NCBI RefSeq assembly: GCF_003585925.1
Contig: NZ_NRJH01000051.1
Span: 1 to 64,000, forward strand
Direction of reading: 5' to 3'
Source of the DNA: Psittacicella melopsittaci
GTDB lineage: Bacteria; Pseudomonadota; Gammaproteobacteria; Enterobacterales; Psittacicellaceae
Length of the DNA stretch: 64,000 nt
In this document: one piece after another, positions 16,221 through 26,728 of the stretch
How positions within the stretch are numbered: position 1 is the first letter of the stretch
Layout of the letters: each line of letters opens with the position of its first letter
Position numbers and translations under genes: made by a program
Notes under the pieces: model-generated
What the model saw: only the letters and a program-made list of their open reading frames with translations
Database searches by the model: none
What the model was told of the DNA's origin: nothing

Positions 16221-17363
16221 CTATTCTTTTTCCTTGAAGCTTTGTAAAATTTGCTGACTTAGAGACTTGCCCAGTTGCAGAACATTAGGACGATTTTTTT
16301 GCCCAAAAGGTAAAGGACGAGCAAACTCCATACATTTTATGCCCAAGCGCGTAGAAAGTAAACCCAGACTCAAGCCCTGAGCCGCACGGGTCGAGAGTTT
16401 GGCAAGAAGATTCGAAGAAACATAGTCACTTAAATCTACTGCCTCGGTAGCTCCAGCAACAAAGACATTGACAACTAGGTGCTTAAAGAGTTTTAGTCTT
16501 GCATAATAGCCTAGTTTAACGCCATAGAGTTCACTAATTTCGTGCATGAGCTTGAGGTTACGCCAAGCAATAAAGAGCATATCTAGGAGAGCAAAATGCG
16601 AGAAGGCTATAACTAAAGCATCAGTAGCTGCTCGTTTGTGCACCAGTTGGAGAACTTGCTTATCAAAAGGTTCAAGAACATAAAAGGAAAAGAGTTGTAA
16701 CACTTGCCCTGGTGACATATAGCTGTGTACGGCTTTTTCCCATTCTTTTATTGCTGGGTGCTTAGGATTTATTTGCATTTGTCCAATTTGCTCATAACAC
16801 CAGAGAATTGCTTGTTCGGCATTAGTAAAGTAAACTTGCCCTTGGTGATGCGTTAAACTAGCTTTACCTGAGTTTTTATCTTCCACCTTGGCATAGGCAC
16901 TTAAAACTATTCCTGCTTGCAGTTGTTTTTGTTCGTGCTCTTGTAAGTTTTTTATACTTGTATACTCGCGACGAAGCACAAGAGCTAGGGCAATAAAAAT
17001 GCCTAGTAAACCTAACTGCACTGCTAGAGCACTTAAGTGACTAACTAAAAGCCCTAAGCCCAGAAGTCCGCCAGTAAACAATTGCCAGAGAGCATAAATT
17101 GCTCCTCCTAGTTGATAGAGAGTATTTAAGCCCAGGGCTAAAACAAACAGGCTTAAAATGCGTAGGCTCCAAGTAAAAAACTTACCTGGGTTAAGATTAG
17201 CTTGGCTCTCGGGGCTAGCTTTAAGAAGGTTAGTTTCTTGGGTATACTCTGCTTGTGATTCTTGGGCTTGCTCTAGATCTTTGAGATTAAAATCCTGGCG
17301 CCTTGCAAACTCGGGCTCAGCTTTTGCCTCATTTTCTTGTGTAAAAACTTTTTTCTCTTGCAT
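16221..17363 (-). CDS. ycjF: YcjF-like membrane protein (DUF697)
   Basis: 380 residues. The first 60 or so are charged and cytoplasmic. Two membrane segments follow (about 63-90 and 100-130), then a soluble C-terminal DUF697 domain with DALVIAFSHFALLDMLFIAWRN and LGYYARLKLFKHLVVNVFVAGATE. E. coli YcjF has the same design and is always found beside ycjX, as here: it starts 3 nt after the end of ycjX. In Enterobacteria the pair belongs to the phage-shock (Psp) envelope-stress regulon; whether that holds here is unknown. I saw no PspF or sigma-54 site. Confidence 0.92.
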   Translation of the reverse strand: MQEKKVFTQENEAKAEPEFARRQDFNLKDLEQAQESQAEYTQETNLLKASPESQANLNPGKFFTWSLRILSLFVLALGLNTLYQLGGAIYALWQLFTGGLLGLGLLVSHLSALAVQLGLLGIFIALALVLRREYTSIKNLQEHEQKQLQAGIVLSAYAKVEDKNSGKASLTHHQGQVYFTNAEQAILWCYEQIGQMQINPKHPAIKEWEKAVHSYMSPGQVLQLFSFYVLEPFDKQVLQLVHKRAATDALVIAFSHFALLDMLFIAWRNLKLMHEISELYGVKLGYYARLKLFKHLVVNVFVAGATEAVDLSDYVSSNLLAKLSTRAAQGLSLGLLSTRLGIKCMEFARPLPFGQKNRPNVLQLGKSLSQQILQSFKEKE

Positions 17364-17366
17364 GGT

Positions 17367-18782
17367 TTATTTTAATTTATCTCCTAAAATAACTTCGAAC
17401 ATTTGATCCATTCCTAGAGAGCGAATTTTTCCTTGCGGGGTAAGAGGTAAAGGAGCAAACTCAGCAAAGTCAAACTGGTGATTTTGCCAAAAGCTAGGAG
17501 CTGGTAAATGGGCTGGAACTTCTCCAGGGTAAATAAGTTGCGTTTGTTGGCTCTCTTTACTTTTGCCCTTGAGAACTTTATAGAGTTTGCCCTCTTTTTC
17601 CAGTTCGAGTTGTTCGGTAGCTCTAATAGCTGCCAGAGGAATAAAGGCTGTATCTATGTTTTGATAGATCGCTTGACGATTATTATTTTGGGCTAATTGC
17701 TCAAGTAAACTTTTTAGGTTTGCCACTTGATCACTAGTAATGTGATCCATTTTACTTGCCCCAAAAACTAATTTATCAATTTGGGGTGCAAAGAGGCGGT
17801 GCCAAAGATTGCGCTTCCCATATTGAAAGTGCTGGAAAATTTGTTCGAGAGCTAGTTGCGTTTCATTAAATGCCAGAGCTGAGTGATTGAGAGGCGTTAA
17901 ACAATCTACCAGAATAATTTGTCGATCAAAACGAGCAAAGTGTTGCTTATAAAAACCTGTAACAAAAGTTTGCACATAGGTATTATATCTTTGTACTAAT
18001 ACCCCTATGCCTGAAGTTGGGTGATGTTTAGCATGTTGCAATAGTTGCTCCCATTGCTCTATAGGAACATTAACTAAAGGAAAAAATTGTAAAATCGGGG
18101 CATTAGCATAGGCACCAGGTAGAACAAAGCGTCCTGGTTGAATATATTCTAAACCTTGCGCTTTACATGCATGTAAAAACTCGGTAAAGCTTTGGGCTAT
18201 ACTTGCTAGTTGATCGTCATTCGCTGGAGCATAAGGATCAAAAGTTTCTAACTGTGCCAACCAAGCTTGAGCTAGGTTTTGCCGAATAGGGTGCGCAAGA
18301 AAATGTTCACTTGCTGACCAATGGGCAAAATCTAGTTTGAGGAGCGGTAAGTCGAGCAACCATTCACCTGGGTAGTCCACTATATCGAGGTATAGAGTGC
18401 GACTTTCCTGAAAGTTAATTTCACTTACTTTGCGCCAGAGACTGCGAGGTACTTGGTATTTAATTGCTAAACGAATAATACTTATATCCGTAGTTGCTTG
18501 TGGCCAAGTAGGTTCTTCTTGCTTTAAAGCTAAAATATTTTGCCGATAGGGAAAAGTTGGCAGAGTTAAATCTTCTTGGGCAACTATTTGTGCTCCTGTA
18601 ATCCACCCCTTGGCTGCTGCCTGAAAAAAAGGAAGCTCACTTTTATTACCATCAAGGGTTAATAACTGATTAATAAAACTAGTGATAAATGCTGTTTTAC
18701 CGCTGCGGCTCAAGCCTGTAACGGCAATTTTTAATTGCTGATCAAATACCTGTTCGTATTTTTCTTTTAAACTCTTAAACAT
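17367..18782 (-). CDS. ycjX: YcjX-like P-loop protein (DUF463)
   Basis: 471 residues (E. coli YcjX 465). The Walker A motif is GLSRSGKTAFITS (about 23-35). The switch/Walker B region reads LYLDIVDYPGEWLLDLPLL (about 130-148) and the conserved FVLPGAYANAP lies near 222-232. YcjX proteins are GTPase-like cytoplasmic proteins whose partner is YcjF, encoded 3 nt downstream; the biochemical role is not settled. This gene opens the long minus-strand run that ends with smpB. Confidence 0.94.
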   Translation of the reverse strand: MFKSLKEKYEQVFDQQLKIAVTGLSRSGKTAFITSFINQLLTLDGNKSELPFFQAAAKGWITGAQIVAQEDLTLPTFPYRQNILALKQEEPTWPQATTDISIIRLAIKYQVPRSLWRKVSEINFQESRTLYLDIVDYPGEWLLDLPLLKLDFAHWSASEHFLAHPIRQNLAQAWLAQLETFDPYAPANDDQLASIAQSFTEFLHACKAQGLEYIQPGRFVLPGAYANAPILQFFPLVNVPIEQWEQLLQHAKHHPTSGIGVLVQRYNTYVQTFVTGFYKQHFARFDRQIILVDCLTPLNHSALAFNETQLALEQIFQHFQYGKRNLWHRLFAPQIDKLVFGASKMDHITSDQVANLKSLLEQLAQNNNRQAIYQNIDTAFIPLAAIRATEQLELEKEGKLYKVLKGKSKESQQTQLIYPGEVPAHLPAPSFWQNHQFDFAEFAPLPLTPQGKIRSLGMDQMFEVILGDKLK

Positions 18783-18832
18783 TTTTCTCTTTTTTGTTGT
18801 TTTCTCTTCCTTAGTATATATGAAAAAAGTTA

Positions 18833-18861
18833 TTGAGTAATGTTTTTCTTTCGTTTATAAT
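18833..18861 (+). promoter_or_regulatory. Promoter of the Dcu-type carrier gene
   Basis: TTGAGT (18833-18838), a 17-bp spacer and TATAAT (18856-18861). No FNR box (TTGAT-N4-ATCAA) was found nearby by eye. Confidence 0.65.
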
Positions 18862-18898
18862 GGGAAAATCTTTGTACATTTTTTAAGGTTCAGATAAT

Positions 18899-20221
18899 AT
18901 GTTTTTTGTGCACTTTGCTATAGTTCTCCTTTGTATTTTAATTGGGGCACGTATAGGGGGTATAGGCCTAGGAGTAATGGGGGGTCTAGGGTTATTAATT
19001 TTAACCTTTGGTTTCCATTTACCTCCAGCAAGCATTCCAATTGATGTAATGCTGATGATTGTATCTGTAGTATCAGCAGCAGCTGCCATGCAAGCAGCTG
19101 GTGGTTTAGACTACATGGTAAAAATTGCTACCCGTTTAATTCGTCGTCATCCAAAATACATTACTTTTATTGCTCCTGGTGTAACCTATATGTTTACTTT
19201 CTTTGCTGGTACAGGGCACGTTGCTTATTCTGTGCTTCCAGTAATTGCTGAAGTAAGTCGTAAAAATGGCATACGTCCAGAGCGTCCTTTATCTATGGCA
19301 GTAATTGCTTCGCAATTTGCAATAGTTGCGAGTCCAATTGCCGCTGCGGTATTAACGGCATTAAGATATCTTTCAGATCAGCATGTATCTTTAATTGATA
19401 TTTTAAAGATAACTATTCCAGCTACTGTAATAGGTCTTTTTATTGCCTGCATTATTGTTAATAAGCTAGGTAAAGAACTTAACGAAGATCCTGTTTATTT
19501 AGCAAGATTAAAAGATCCTGAGTATAACCTAGAGCTAACTGATGCTAAAAGCGAAGATAGTAATCAACCAGCTGTTGACTCTTGGTACGCAAAAGGCTCA
19601 GTATTTATTTTCTTATTTGCGGCTCTAGTTGTGGTAGCTCTAGGGGCTTTCCCAAGTTTACGTCCAACAATTAACGATACTACCTTAAGTATGGTTAATG
19701 CCATTGAAATTGTAATGTTAAGTGCAGGGGCGTTAATTATTCTTTTCTGTAAACCAGACCATAATTTAATTTCGCGTGGTTCGGTATTCCATGCAGGGAT
19801 GCGTGCGGTAATTGCTATTTTTGGTATTGCTTGGTTAGGTGATACTTTAATGGCAGCTCACATTACTGAAGTTAAAGAAGTAGTATCTTCTTTAGTAGAA
19901 GCTGCACCATGGACTTTTGCTTTAGCTTTATTTGCTTTATCAGTTTTAGTAAATAGTCAGGCTGCTACGGTAACTGTACTTTTCCCAATTGGCATTAGTA
20001 TAGGTTTACCACCAGAAATTCTTATCGGAACCTTTGTTGCCGTAAACGGTTACTTCTTTGTTCCTAACTATGGTCCAATTATTGCTGCTTGTGATTTTGA
20101 TATTACAGGCACAACAAAAATTGGTAAATACATTTTCAACCATAGTTTTATGCTTCCAGGTTTATTAAGTATGGGCTTTAGCTTAGCTTTAAGCTTACTC
20201 TTTGTTAACCTCTATTTTTAA
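18899..20221 (+). CDS. Anaerobic C4-dicarboxylate carrier, DcuA/DcuB family
   Basis: An inner-membrane exchanger for fumarate, succinate, aspartate or malate, used in fumarate respiration. The protein has 440 residues and is hydrophobic throughout, with 10 to 12 predicted membrane segments. Matches include [20 protein letters not shown] and [23 protein letters not shown] (closer to DcuA), [16 protein letters not shown] (GTGH as in DcuB) and the C-terminal [18 protein letters not shown] typical of both. I cannot decide between DcuA and DcuB. AAGG precedes the ATG by about 10 nt. It is a single-gene unit with its own promoter and terminator; no fumarase or aspartase gene is adjacent. Confidence 0.9.
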   Translation: MFFVHFAIVLLCILIGARIGGIGLGVMGGLGLLILTFGFHLPPASIPIDVMLMIVSVVSAAAAMQAAGGLDYMVKIATRLIRRHPKYITFIAPGVTYMFTFFAGTGHVAYSVLPVIAEVSRKNGIRPERPLSMAVIASQFAIVASPIAAAVLTALRYLSDQHVSLIDILKITIPATVIGLFIACIIVNKLGKELNEDPVYLARLKDPEYNLELTDAKSEDSNQPAVDSWYAKGSVFIFLFAALVVVALGAFPSLRPTINDTTLSMVNAIEIVMLSAGALIILFCKPDHNLISRGSVFHAGMRAVIAIFGIAWLGDTLMAAHITEVKEVVSSLVEAAPWTFALALFALSVLVNSQAATVTVLFPIGISIGLPPEILIGTFVAVNGYFFVPNYGPIIAACDFDITGTTKIGKYIFNHSFMLPGLLSMGFSLALSLLFVNLYF

Positions 20222-20228
20222 TTGACTA

Positions 20229-20258
20229 GAGACTACTTTCGGGTAGTCTCATTTTTTT
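20229..20258 (+). terminator. Terminator of the Dcu-type carrier gene
   Basis: An 8-bp stem GAGACTAC / GTAGTCTC (20229-20236 and 20243-20250) followed by A and seven T. Confidence 0.9.
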
Positions 20259-20506
20259 GCTCATTTTTGTTAAATTTAGCCTAACCTCTATCAATAAGGT
20301 TACTTATCAAATTGAGTATTTATTTAAGGTGATGAAAAATAAGAATTTGTAATTATTTTAAGTTTGCAATTATTCACAAGATTTTCACAAAATTTTAAAA
20401 AGAAAGAAAATATAATTTTTTTCTCATAAAGCCCTAAAAAAGGGGATAAAAAAAGCAAATTTAAGAAAGTAATTCTTGTAAAGCTTAGTTGGTTGTGTGT
20501 GATTTA

Positions 20507-20522
20507 TGTGATCTACTTCACA
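20507..20522 (+). promoter_or_regulatory. Consensus CRP-cAMP binding site
   Basis: TGTGA-TCTACT-TCACA, a perfect match to both CRP half-sites with 6-bp spacing. It is centred about 65 bp before the predicted transcription start of the maltose operon, close to a class I activation position. Confidence 0.8.
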
Positions 20523-20544
20523 CTTTTGTAAATTAAACTGATTT

Positions 20545-20573
20545 TTCACAAAAATCTTTACCCTGAATAAAAT
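20545..20573 (+). promoter_or_regulatory. Predicted promoter of the maltose operon
   Basis: TTCACA (20545-20550), a 17-bp spacer and TAAAAT (20568-20573), downstream of the CRP site. Chosen for its spacing; the start site is not proven. Confidence 0.5.
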
Positions 20574-20867
20574 TGTGGGATTTTACTTGGCTATAGTAGG
20601 CTTAATCTTGCCTAATTATTAACTAACTACAAACTTAGTATTGCTAAAAAATAGTTGTAACTAAAAATAAATATAGGCAAAAGTTAGATGAGCATATATT
20701 TAAAGCATGGACATGATTTTTAGGATTAATTTTCTCTTAGCAAAAAATAAGGAGCAAAAGTAGCTCTCTTTTTTTCTTGCTTTTAAGTTTATACAATATT
20801 TATGTATTCTTAATAACGCGAAAAAATTAATATCCGAGTTAATTTTTCTTTCCGAGGAAATCCAATC

Positions 20868-22214
20868 ATGGGACAAACTGATAAAAATCAAACTAGTAGA
20901 TTACCAGATCTACCAAAAAATACTATTTGGATGCTCAGCTTTGGTTTTTTAGGCGTACAAATGGCCTTCACGCTCCAAAGTTCCCAAATGAGTCGTATTT
21001 TCCAAACTCTAGGAGCTGACCCTCACTCTTTAGGTTGGTTCTTTATTCTTCCACCTTTAGCAGGCTTGTTAGTACAACCGATTGTGGGAACCTTATCTGA
21101 CCGTACTTGGTCACCACGTTTAGGGGGAAGACGTTTACCATATTTAGTATATGGTTCAATTATCGCTGCTATTGTAATGTTCCTTTTACCAAATGCTGGT
21201 GACTTTGGTTTTGGTTATGCTTCTTTAGCTGCTTTATTATTTGGTGGTTTAATGATCGCTCTTTTAGATGTTTCATCTAACATGGCAATGCAACCCTTCA
21301 AAATGATTGTTGGGGACATGGTAAACGAAAAACAAAAAAGCTATGCTTACGGGATCCAAAGTTTTCTCTGTAATACAGGATCAGTAATTGCTGCTGCTTT
21401 ACCGTTTATCTTTGCCTTTATCGGTCTTAGCAATGTGGCACAACAAGGTTCGATTCCTCTAACGGTTAAGTTAGCCTTCTACATAGGTGGTGCTATCTTA
21501 CTAATTACCAGTTTAATTACTTTATTAAGAGTTAAAGAATATGACCCAGAAACCTATGCAAGATACCATGGCATAGATTTAACCCAACCAACTGACGAAA
21601 AAACAGATTGGTTCACTTTATTAAAACATGCACCATTTAATTTCTGGTCAATTACTTTAGTACAATTTTTCTGCTGGTTTGCTTTCCAATACATGTGGAC
21701 TTATTCAGCAGGGGCAATTGCGCAAAACGTATGGAATACTACAGATGCTTCTACCCATGCTTACCAAGAAGCAGGTAACTGGTATGGTTTATTAGCAGCG
21801 GTGCAATCGATCGCAGCTGTGGTTTATTCTTACATTCTCGCTAAAGTTCCACGTGAATTTAACCGTTTAAGTTACTTTATTACTTTATTTGCAGGTGCTT
21901 TAGGTCTATTATCTGTAGCTCTATTTACCAATAAATACGCTTTAATCCTTTCATTTGCTTTAATCGGTATTGCATGGGCTGGTATCTTAACTTACCCATT
22001 AACTTATGTAACTAATGCCTTAAAAGGAACTAAACGTATGGGTACTTACCTCGGCTTATTCAATGGTTCAATTTGTTTACCACAAATTGCAGCTTCATTA
22101 TTAAGCTTTGCGTTATTCCCAGCTTTAGGCTTTAGTCAAGTTAATATGTTCTATGCAGCTGCAGTAGTTCTCTTCTTAGGAGCTCTATCTGTATTTGTCG
22201 TAAGAAAAGATTAA
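20868..22214 (+). CDS. SLC45-type MFS sugar transporter, probably maltose:H+ symporter
   Basis: An inner-membrane sugar importer of 448 residues with 12 predicted membrane segments. It carries the MFS loop GTLSDRTWSPRLGGRRLPY between helices 2 and 3, typical of the SLC45/GPH-like group that moves sucrose or maltose with protons, and DVSSNMAMQPFKMIVGD in helix 4. The next genes encode maltose phosphorylase and beta-phosphoglucomutase, so maltose (or a close alpha-glucoside) is the likely substrate; that is inference from context. GAGGA lies about 9 nt before the ATG. It is the first gene of the CRP-linked operon. Confidence 0.9.
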   Translation: MGQTDKNQTSRLPDLPKNTIWMLSFGFLGVQMAFTLQSSQMSRIFQTLGADPHSLGWFFILPPLAGLLVQPIVGTLSDRTWSPRLGGRRLPYLVYGSIIAAIVMFLLPNAGDFGFGYASLAALLFGGLMIALLDVSSNMAMQPFKMIVGDMVNEKQKSYAYGIQSFLCNTGSVIAAALPFIFAFIGLSNVAQQGSIPLTVKLAFYIGGAILLITSLITLLRVKEYDPETYARYHGIDLTQPTDEKTDWFTLLKHAPFNFWSITLVQFFCWFAFQYMWTYSAGAIAQNVWNTTDASTHAYQEAGNWYGLLAAVQSIAAVVYSYILAKVPREFNRLSYFITLFAGALGLLSVALFTNKYALILSFALIGIAWAGILTYPLTYVTNALKGTKRMGTYLGLFNGSICLPQIAASLLSFALFPALGFSQVNMFYAAAVVLFLGALSVFVVRKD

Positions 22215-22224
22215 GCGAGGATAT

Positions 22225-23139
22225 ATGCCTCAAGTTCAAGTCTACGAAATAAGCAATAAAGCTAAAACTCGGGTGCAGATTTTAAATTTTGGTGGGGCAG
22301 TACATGGTTTTTATCTGGCAAAGCAACCAGAACAAAACCTTGTAGTTAGCACCGACCTAGACAGCTATGCCACTAATCCTTTTAATATCAATCTGATGAT
22401 AGGACGCGTAGCTGGTCGGATAAAAAATGCCCAGTTCGAGTTAGAAGGAAACTTAATTTCTCTGCCAGCCAACCAAGGAGCAAATTGTTTGCACGGAGGT
22501 CCGCATGGTATGGCACAGCAATGGTTTGAGGGGCAGCTTCTTGCCCCTGACCATCTGCAATTAACTACTACCTTACGAGGGCAAGTAGATAAGTTTCCAG
22601 GAGATCTTAAGGTAACTATAGATTATTTTCTGAGCCAAGATAATCAGTTACAGATAACCTATACTGCTCAAGCGTTAGAGCAAGCAACTGTGTTTGATCC
22701 GACAGCACATATTTATTGGCGTACTTTTGCTCGCCCTGATACTTGTTTAACAATCAAGGGGCAACATATAGCATTAGACCCAAGCGCTATTCCTCTTGCT
22801 CCGAGCCATTTAGAAGCATACAATTTAGAGCAAGGTAAACGCTTAGAGCAAATTAAGCAGGGTTTTGATGAAGTATACGCCGTACAACCTGGCTTAGTAG
22901 CCACTTTAGAAGTACCCGAGCACTATAAGCTCGAAGTATTTGGGCAAAAAAATGCCCTGGTAGTATTCTTTGCCAATCCAACTGATTTTGCTGCTCATGA
23001 TCGGGGCGAGTATTCGAGCATAGCTTTGGAACCGCAAACTATGCCCGATAGCTTAAATCAACCCCAGTGGGGCAATATTCGTCTGAGAGCAGGACAACAA
23101 ACGCAAGTAAAAATTAGTTTTAAAGTAACAGAGGTTTAA
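22225..23139 (+). CDS. galM: Aldose 1-epimerase (mutarotase) family protein
   Basis: Interconverts alpha and beta anomers of aldoses. The protein has 304 residues, slightly short for GalM (E. coli 346). The two catalytic histidines fit NCLHGG (about 90-95) and DPTAHIYW (about 158-165), the general base Glu lies in [14 protein letters not shown] (about 271-284), and the sugar-contacting Asp in GFDEVY. It lies between the maltose importer (10-nt gap) and maltose phosphorylase (1-nt gap), where it would equilibrate the glucose or maltose anomers used by the pathway. It is diverged from GalM of the gal operon, so the symbol is provisional. Confidence 0.85.
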   Translation: MPQVQVYEISNKAKTRVQILNFGGAVHGFYLAKQPEQNLVVSTDLDSYATNPFNINLMIGRVAGRIKNAQFELEGNLISLPANQGANCLHGGPHGMAQQWFEGQLLAPDHLQLTTTLRGQVDKFPGDLKVTIDYFLSQDNQLQITYTAQALEQATVFDPTAHIYWRTFARPDTCLTIKGQHIALDPSAIPLAPSHLEAYNLEQGKRLEQIKQGFDEVYAVQPGLVATLEVPEHYKLEVFGQKNALVVFFANPTDFAAHDRGEYSSIALEPQTMPDSLNQPQWGNIRLRAGQQTQVKISFKVTEV

Positions 23140-23140
23140 T

Positions 23141-25423
23141 ATGACTTTTAGAACAATGGAAGTTCATCCTTGGTCTTTAGCAACAAACACATTAGATAAG
23201 GAACACAAACGACTAGTTGAAAGTTTAACTAGCTTAGGTAATGGTTACATGGGGATGCGTGGTAACTTTGAAGAAACCTATTCTGGAGATACTCACCTAG
23301 GTACTTACCTAGCTGGCGTATGGTTCCCTGATAAAACTCGTGTAGGTTGGTGGAAAAATGGTTATCCACGCTACTTTGGTAAAGCAATTAACAACTTAAA
23401 CTTTGCTCGTGTAGAGATTCTGGTGGATGGGCAAGTAGTTGACCTAGCCCAAAATGAAGTTAGTGACTTTAATTTAACCCTAGATATGAAACACGGAGTG
23501 TTAGCCCGTCGCTTTACCGTGCATGGCGTTAAATTTGAAGTAACACGTTTTCTTTCTCTTGATGTAAAAGAACTAGCTGCCTTTAAATGGGAAGTAGTTG
23601 CCGTAGATGGTAAAGAACACCGTGTAGAATTCAAGTCTTACTTAGACGGAGATGTGCACAACGAAGACTCTAACTATGAAGAGAAATTCTGGCAGACTTT
23701 AGATTCTTATGCAGATAACAATTTAGCGACTTTATCTATTCAAACAGTACCTAATCCATTTGGCGTAGAACAATTTATTGTTCATGCTGAACAAACCTTT
23801 GCTGGTGACTTTGCTCCCGTAAAACACCAAAGAGCAGCAGACTATGTAGTTAATGAATTTGTAACTAGCGTAGGGGCTCAAGCTAAAGTATTTGAAAAAC
23901 GCGTAGTAGTAACCACTTCACGTGATTACTTAAGTCTTGAAGCACTACAAGCAGGAGCAGATAAATTATCTCAGTTAGTACAAAAAGAAAGCTTTGAAAA
24001 TTTATTAGTTGCCCATAGTAAAAAATGGGAAGGACGTTGGCAAATTGCGGATGTACAAATTAACGGTCAAGGTGATAAAGCTCTTGAATCACAACAAGGT
24101 ATTCGCTTTAACCTATTCCAATTATTCTCAACCTACTATGGTGAAGACTCACGTTTAAATATAGGTCCAAAAGGCTTTACAGGTGAAAAATACGGCGGTG
24201 CAACCTACTGGGATACCGAAGCTTACATGGTTCCTTTATACCTTGCTCTTGCTGAGCCAGAAGTTACAAAAAACCTTCTCAAATACCGTCATCAACAATT
24301 ACCTGGAGCGAAACACAATGCTCGCGAACAAGGTCTAGCTGGGGCGTTATACCCAATGGTTACGTTCAATGGTATCGAATGTCACAATGAATGGGAAATT
24401 ACCTTTGAGGAAATTCACCGTAATGGAGCTATAGCTTACGCTATTTACAACTATACTAACTACACAGGTGATACTTCTTATTTAGCAAGCAAAGGTTTAG
24501 AAGTACTGGTTGAAATTTCACGCTTCTGGGCAAGCCGTGTGCACTTTAGTGCACGTCATGGGCAATATATGATCCATGGGGTAACTGGTCCAAATGAGTA
24601 CGAAAATAATATTAATAACAACTGGTACACTAACCGCATAGCTACTTGGGTATTAAAATACACAGCTCAAGCTTTAGCCCAGTTCCCACGTCCAGACTTA
24701 GGAGTTAGCGAAGAAGAACTAGCTAAATGGCATGAAATTGTGGAAAACATGTACTTCCCATATGATGCTGAGTTAGATGTATTTGTGCAACATGATGGTT
24801 TCTTAGACAAAGACTTACGTCCTGTATCTAGCCTAGATCCAGTACAAGATTTACCACTGAACCAAAAATGGTCTTGGGATAAAATCTTACGTTCGCCATT
24901 TATTAAACAAGCAGACGTATTACAAGGGATTTACTTCTTTGGTGATCAGTTTGATTTAGAAACTAAACGCAAAAACTACGACTTCTATGAGCCTATGACT
25001 GTGCATGAGTCTTCTTTATCTTCGTGCATTCACTCGGTATTAGCTGCTGAATTAGGCAAAGAAGAAAAAGCAGTAGAAATGTACTTACGTACATCTCGTT
25101 TAGACTTAGATAACTACAACAATGACACCGAAGATGGCTTACATATCACTTCAATGTCAGGTTCTTGGTTAGCGATAGTGCAAGGCTTTGCCCAAATGAA
25201 AACTTGGAACAATAAATTAAGTTTTGCTCCTTTAGTACCAAGCATTTGGGATGGTTATGCTTTCCATATTAACTATCGTGGTCGTTTAGTTAAAGTTAGC
25301 GTAGATAAAGAATTTGTTACTTTAGCCCTACTGGCAGGTGAGCCATTAACGCTAGAATTATATGGTAAAGAAGTAAATTTAAAAGATACTTATCAAGTAA
25401 ATCTAGGAGTGGCTAATGTTTAA
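23141..25423 (+). CDS. Maltose phosphorylase (GH65)
   Basis: Cleaves maltose with phosphate to glucose and beta-D-glucose-1-phosphate in the cytoplasm. The protein has 760 residues, typical of GH65 maltose phosphorylases. It has an N-terminal beta-sandwich (about 1-270), a helical linker and an (alpha/alpha)6 catalytic barrel. The catalytic acid is the Glu in [16 protein letters not shown] (about 426-441); the phosphate-site segments [17 protein letters not shown] and [11 protein letters not shown] lie further on. A trehalose or kojibiose phosphorylase is less likely but cannot be excluded by eye. The downstream beta-phosphoglucomutase gene overlaps it by 8 nt and fits the beta-anomer product. 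Confidence 0.93.
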   Translation: MTFRTMEVHPWSLATNTLDKEHKRLVESLTSLGNGYMGMRGNFEETYSGDTHLGTYLAGVWFPDKTRVGWWKNGYPRYFGKAINNLNFARVEILVDGQVVDLAQNEVSDFNLTLDMKHGVLARRFTVHGVKFEVTRFLSLDVKELAAFKWEVVAVDGKEHRVEFKSYLDGDVHNEDSNYEEKFWQTLDSYADNNLATLSIQTVPNPFGVEQFIVHAEQTFAGDFAPVKHQRAADYVVNEFVTSVGAQAKVFEKRVVVTTSRDYLSLEALQAGADKLSQLVQKESFENLLVAHSKKWEGRWQIADVQINGQGDKALESQQGIRFNLFQLFSTYYGEDSRLNIGPKGFTGEKYGGATYWDTEAYMVPLYLALAEPEVTKNLLKYRHQQLPGAKHNAREQGLAGALYPMVTFNGIECHNEWEITFEEIHRNGAIAYAIYNYTNYTGDTSYLASKGLEVLVEISRFWASRVHFSARHGQYMIHGVTGPNEYENNINNNWYTNRIATWVLKYTAQALAQFPRPDLGVSEEELAKWHEIVENMYFPYDAELDVFVQHDGFLDKDLRPVSSLDPVQDLPLNQKWSWDKILRSPFIKQADVLQGIYFFGDQFDLETKRKNYDFYEPMTVHESSLSSCIHSVLAAELGKEEKAVEMYLRTSRLDLDNYNNDTEDGLHITSMSGSWLAIVQGFAQMKTWNNKLSFAPLVPSIWDGYAFHINYRGRLVKVSVDKEFVTLALLAGEPLTLELYGKEVNLKDTYQVNLGVANV

Positions 25424-26081
25424 AGGGGTGCTTTTTGATTTAGATGGAGTAATTACCGATACTGCTGAATATCATTATTTAGCTTGGAAAGAGCTAGCAG
25501 CTTCAATTGGTATTACTATCGATCGAGAATTTAATGAGCAACTAAAAGGAGTGTCACGTTTAGATTCATTAAAACGTATTCTGGCTTATGGCGGCAAAGA
25601 AAATGCCTATAGCGAGGAGCAAATTGCCAATCTAGCAGCCCAAAAAAATGAGCAATACGTAAAAATGATTGCTAAAGTGACCCCAGCTGATGTATATCCA
25701 GGCATTTTATCTCTGTTACAAGAGTTAAAACAAGCAGGAATTAAAGTAGGCTTAGCTTCGGCAAGTATTAATGCTCCAGCTTTAATCGAGCGCATGGAGT
25801 TAAGTGCTTACTTTGATACTATTGCCCGTGCAGATCAAGTGCCTTCTAAACCAGATCCAGCAATTTTTGAACTAGCTGCAAAAAATCTAGGTTTAGAGCC
25901 TGAACAATGCATCGGGATCGAAGATGCTCCAGCGGGCATTCAAGCTATTAAAGCTTGTCATGCTCTCCCTATTGGCGTAGGTAAAGCATCTGATTTAGGG
26001 CAGGATATAGCTGTAGTCGAGAATACAGCAAAATTAACCTTAGCTTACTTAGAAGAACAATGGCGTAAATATCGTGCCTAA
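25416..26081 (+). CDS. pgmB: Beta-phosphoglucomutase
   Basis: A HAD-family enzyme that converts beta-glucose-1-phosphate to glucose-6-phosphate. The protein has 221 residues. The HAD motif I is [10 protein letters not shown] (Asp8 nucleophile, Asp10 acid/base), the cap-domain loop carries [14 protein letters not shown], motif II is [10 protein letters not shown], motif III includes SKPDPAIF and motif [14 protein letters not shown]. These match Lactococcus beta-PGM. It overlaps the end of the maltose phosphorylase gene by 8 nt, closing the four-gene maltose operon, and a terminator follows directly. Confidence 0.95.
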   Translation: MFKGVLFDLDGVITDTAEYHYLAWKELAASIGITIDREFNEQLKGVSRLDSLKRILAYGGKENAYSEEQIANLAAQKNEQYVKMIAKVTPADVYPGILSLLQELKQAGIKVGLASASINAPALIERMELSAYFDTIARADQVPSKPDPAIFELAAKNLGLEPEQCIGIEDAPAGIQAIKACHALPIGVGKASDLGQDIAVVENTAKLTLAYLEEQWRKYRA

Positions 26082-26088
26082 CCTTGAA

Positions 26089-26120
26089 CACCCTAGAGAA
26101 AACTCTGGGGTGCATTTTTT
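26089..26120 (+). terminator. Terminator of the maltose operon
   Basis: CACCCTAGAG pairs with CTCTGGGGTG (26089-26098 and 26103-26112, one mismatch), then CATTTTTT. Confidence 0.9.
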
Positions 26121-26161
26121 ATGTTATAATGCCAAACAATTATAGCTAACCTGAGATAATT

Positions 26162-26728
26162 ATGAGTTGGATAGTGTATGCTCTGCTGGCAGCCATTTTT
26201 GCAGCCTGTACGGCAATTTTTGCTAAAGTAGGTTTAGTGGGAATTAATAGTGATTTAGCTACTTTTATTCGTACTTGCTTTATTGTTGCCATAACTGCTG
26301 CTTGGGTAAGTTACCTCGGCAAGTGGGAGAGCTTAAGTGGCGTAAGTATTAAACAATGGATATTTCTCTTTTTATCGGCAGCTTCGACAGGCTTGTCTTG
26401 GCTTTTTTACTTTAAAGCATTACAAGAAGGAACAGCAGCTCATGTAGCTTCTTTAGATAAGCTTTCGGTAGTTTTTGTTGCCGTATTTGCGTTTATTTTC
26501 CTAGGAGAAAAACTCTCTTGGCGGGAAATTTTTGGCTTAGGACTAATGATAACGGGAATTTTAATTCTTACTTTAAAGCCAAGTGTTGCACAACCGCAAG
26601 AACAGCAGGCTCAAACACAGGCAAGTGAACAGCAAGCCCAAACACAGGCAAGCGAACAGCAAGCCCAAACACAGGCAAGCGAACCGCAAGTCCAAACACA
26701 GGCAAGTGAACAAAAACAAGACAAATAA
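26162..26728 (+). CDS. Small EamA/DMT-superfamily membrane protein with repeated tail
   Basis: The first 140 residues or so are a compact EamA-type unit of the drug/metabolite transporter superfamily, with about five membrane segments. The conserved end of the unit is visible in DKLSVVFVAVFAFIFLGEKLSWREIFGLGLMITGILIL. Such half-size proteins may work as dimers. After the last helix comes a hydrophilic tail of about 48 residues made of four copies of a 9-residue unit, EQQAQTQAS. The substrate is unknown. The gene is a single-gene unit between two terminators. Confidence 0.85.
   Translation: MSWIVYALLAAIFAACTAIFAKVGLVGINSDLATFIRTCFIVAITAAWVSYLGKWESLSGVSIKQWIFLFLSAASTGLSWLFYFKALQEGTAAHVASLDKLSVVFVAVFAFIFLGEKLSWREIFGLGLMITGILILTLKPSVAQPQEQQAQTQASEQQAQTQASEQQAQTQASEPQVQTQASEQKQDK
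26600..26707 (+). repeat. Four 27-bp tandem repeats in coding sequence
   Basis: Units at 26600-26626, 26627-26653, 26654-26680 and 26681-26707 differ at only a few bases and keep frame, encoding E-Q/P-Q-A/V-Q-T-Q-A-S. Slippage would change tail length without frameshift. Confidence 0.95.

Larger units (their letters stand above)
20259..20867. other. Regulatory region of the maltose operon
   Basis: No gene seen. It holds a CRP site and a matching promoter (listed separately), leaving a leader of nearly 290 nt before the first gene. A small frame on the minus strand at 20700-20891 overlaps the start of that gene and looks spurious. Confidence 0.5.

Noticed and set aside
20700-20891. 63-codon minus-strand frame
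   Set aside because: It overlaps the start of the MFS transporter gene and its leader and has no supporting signals.
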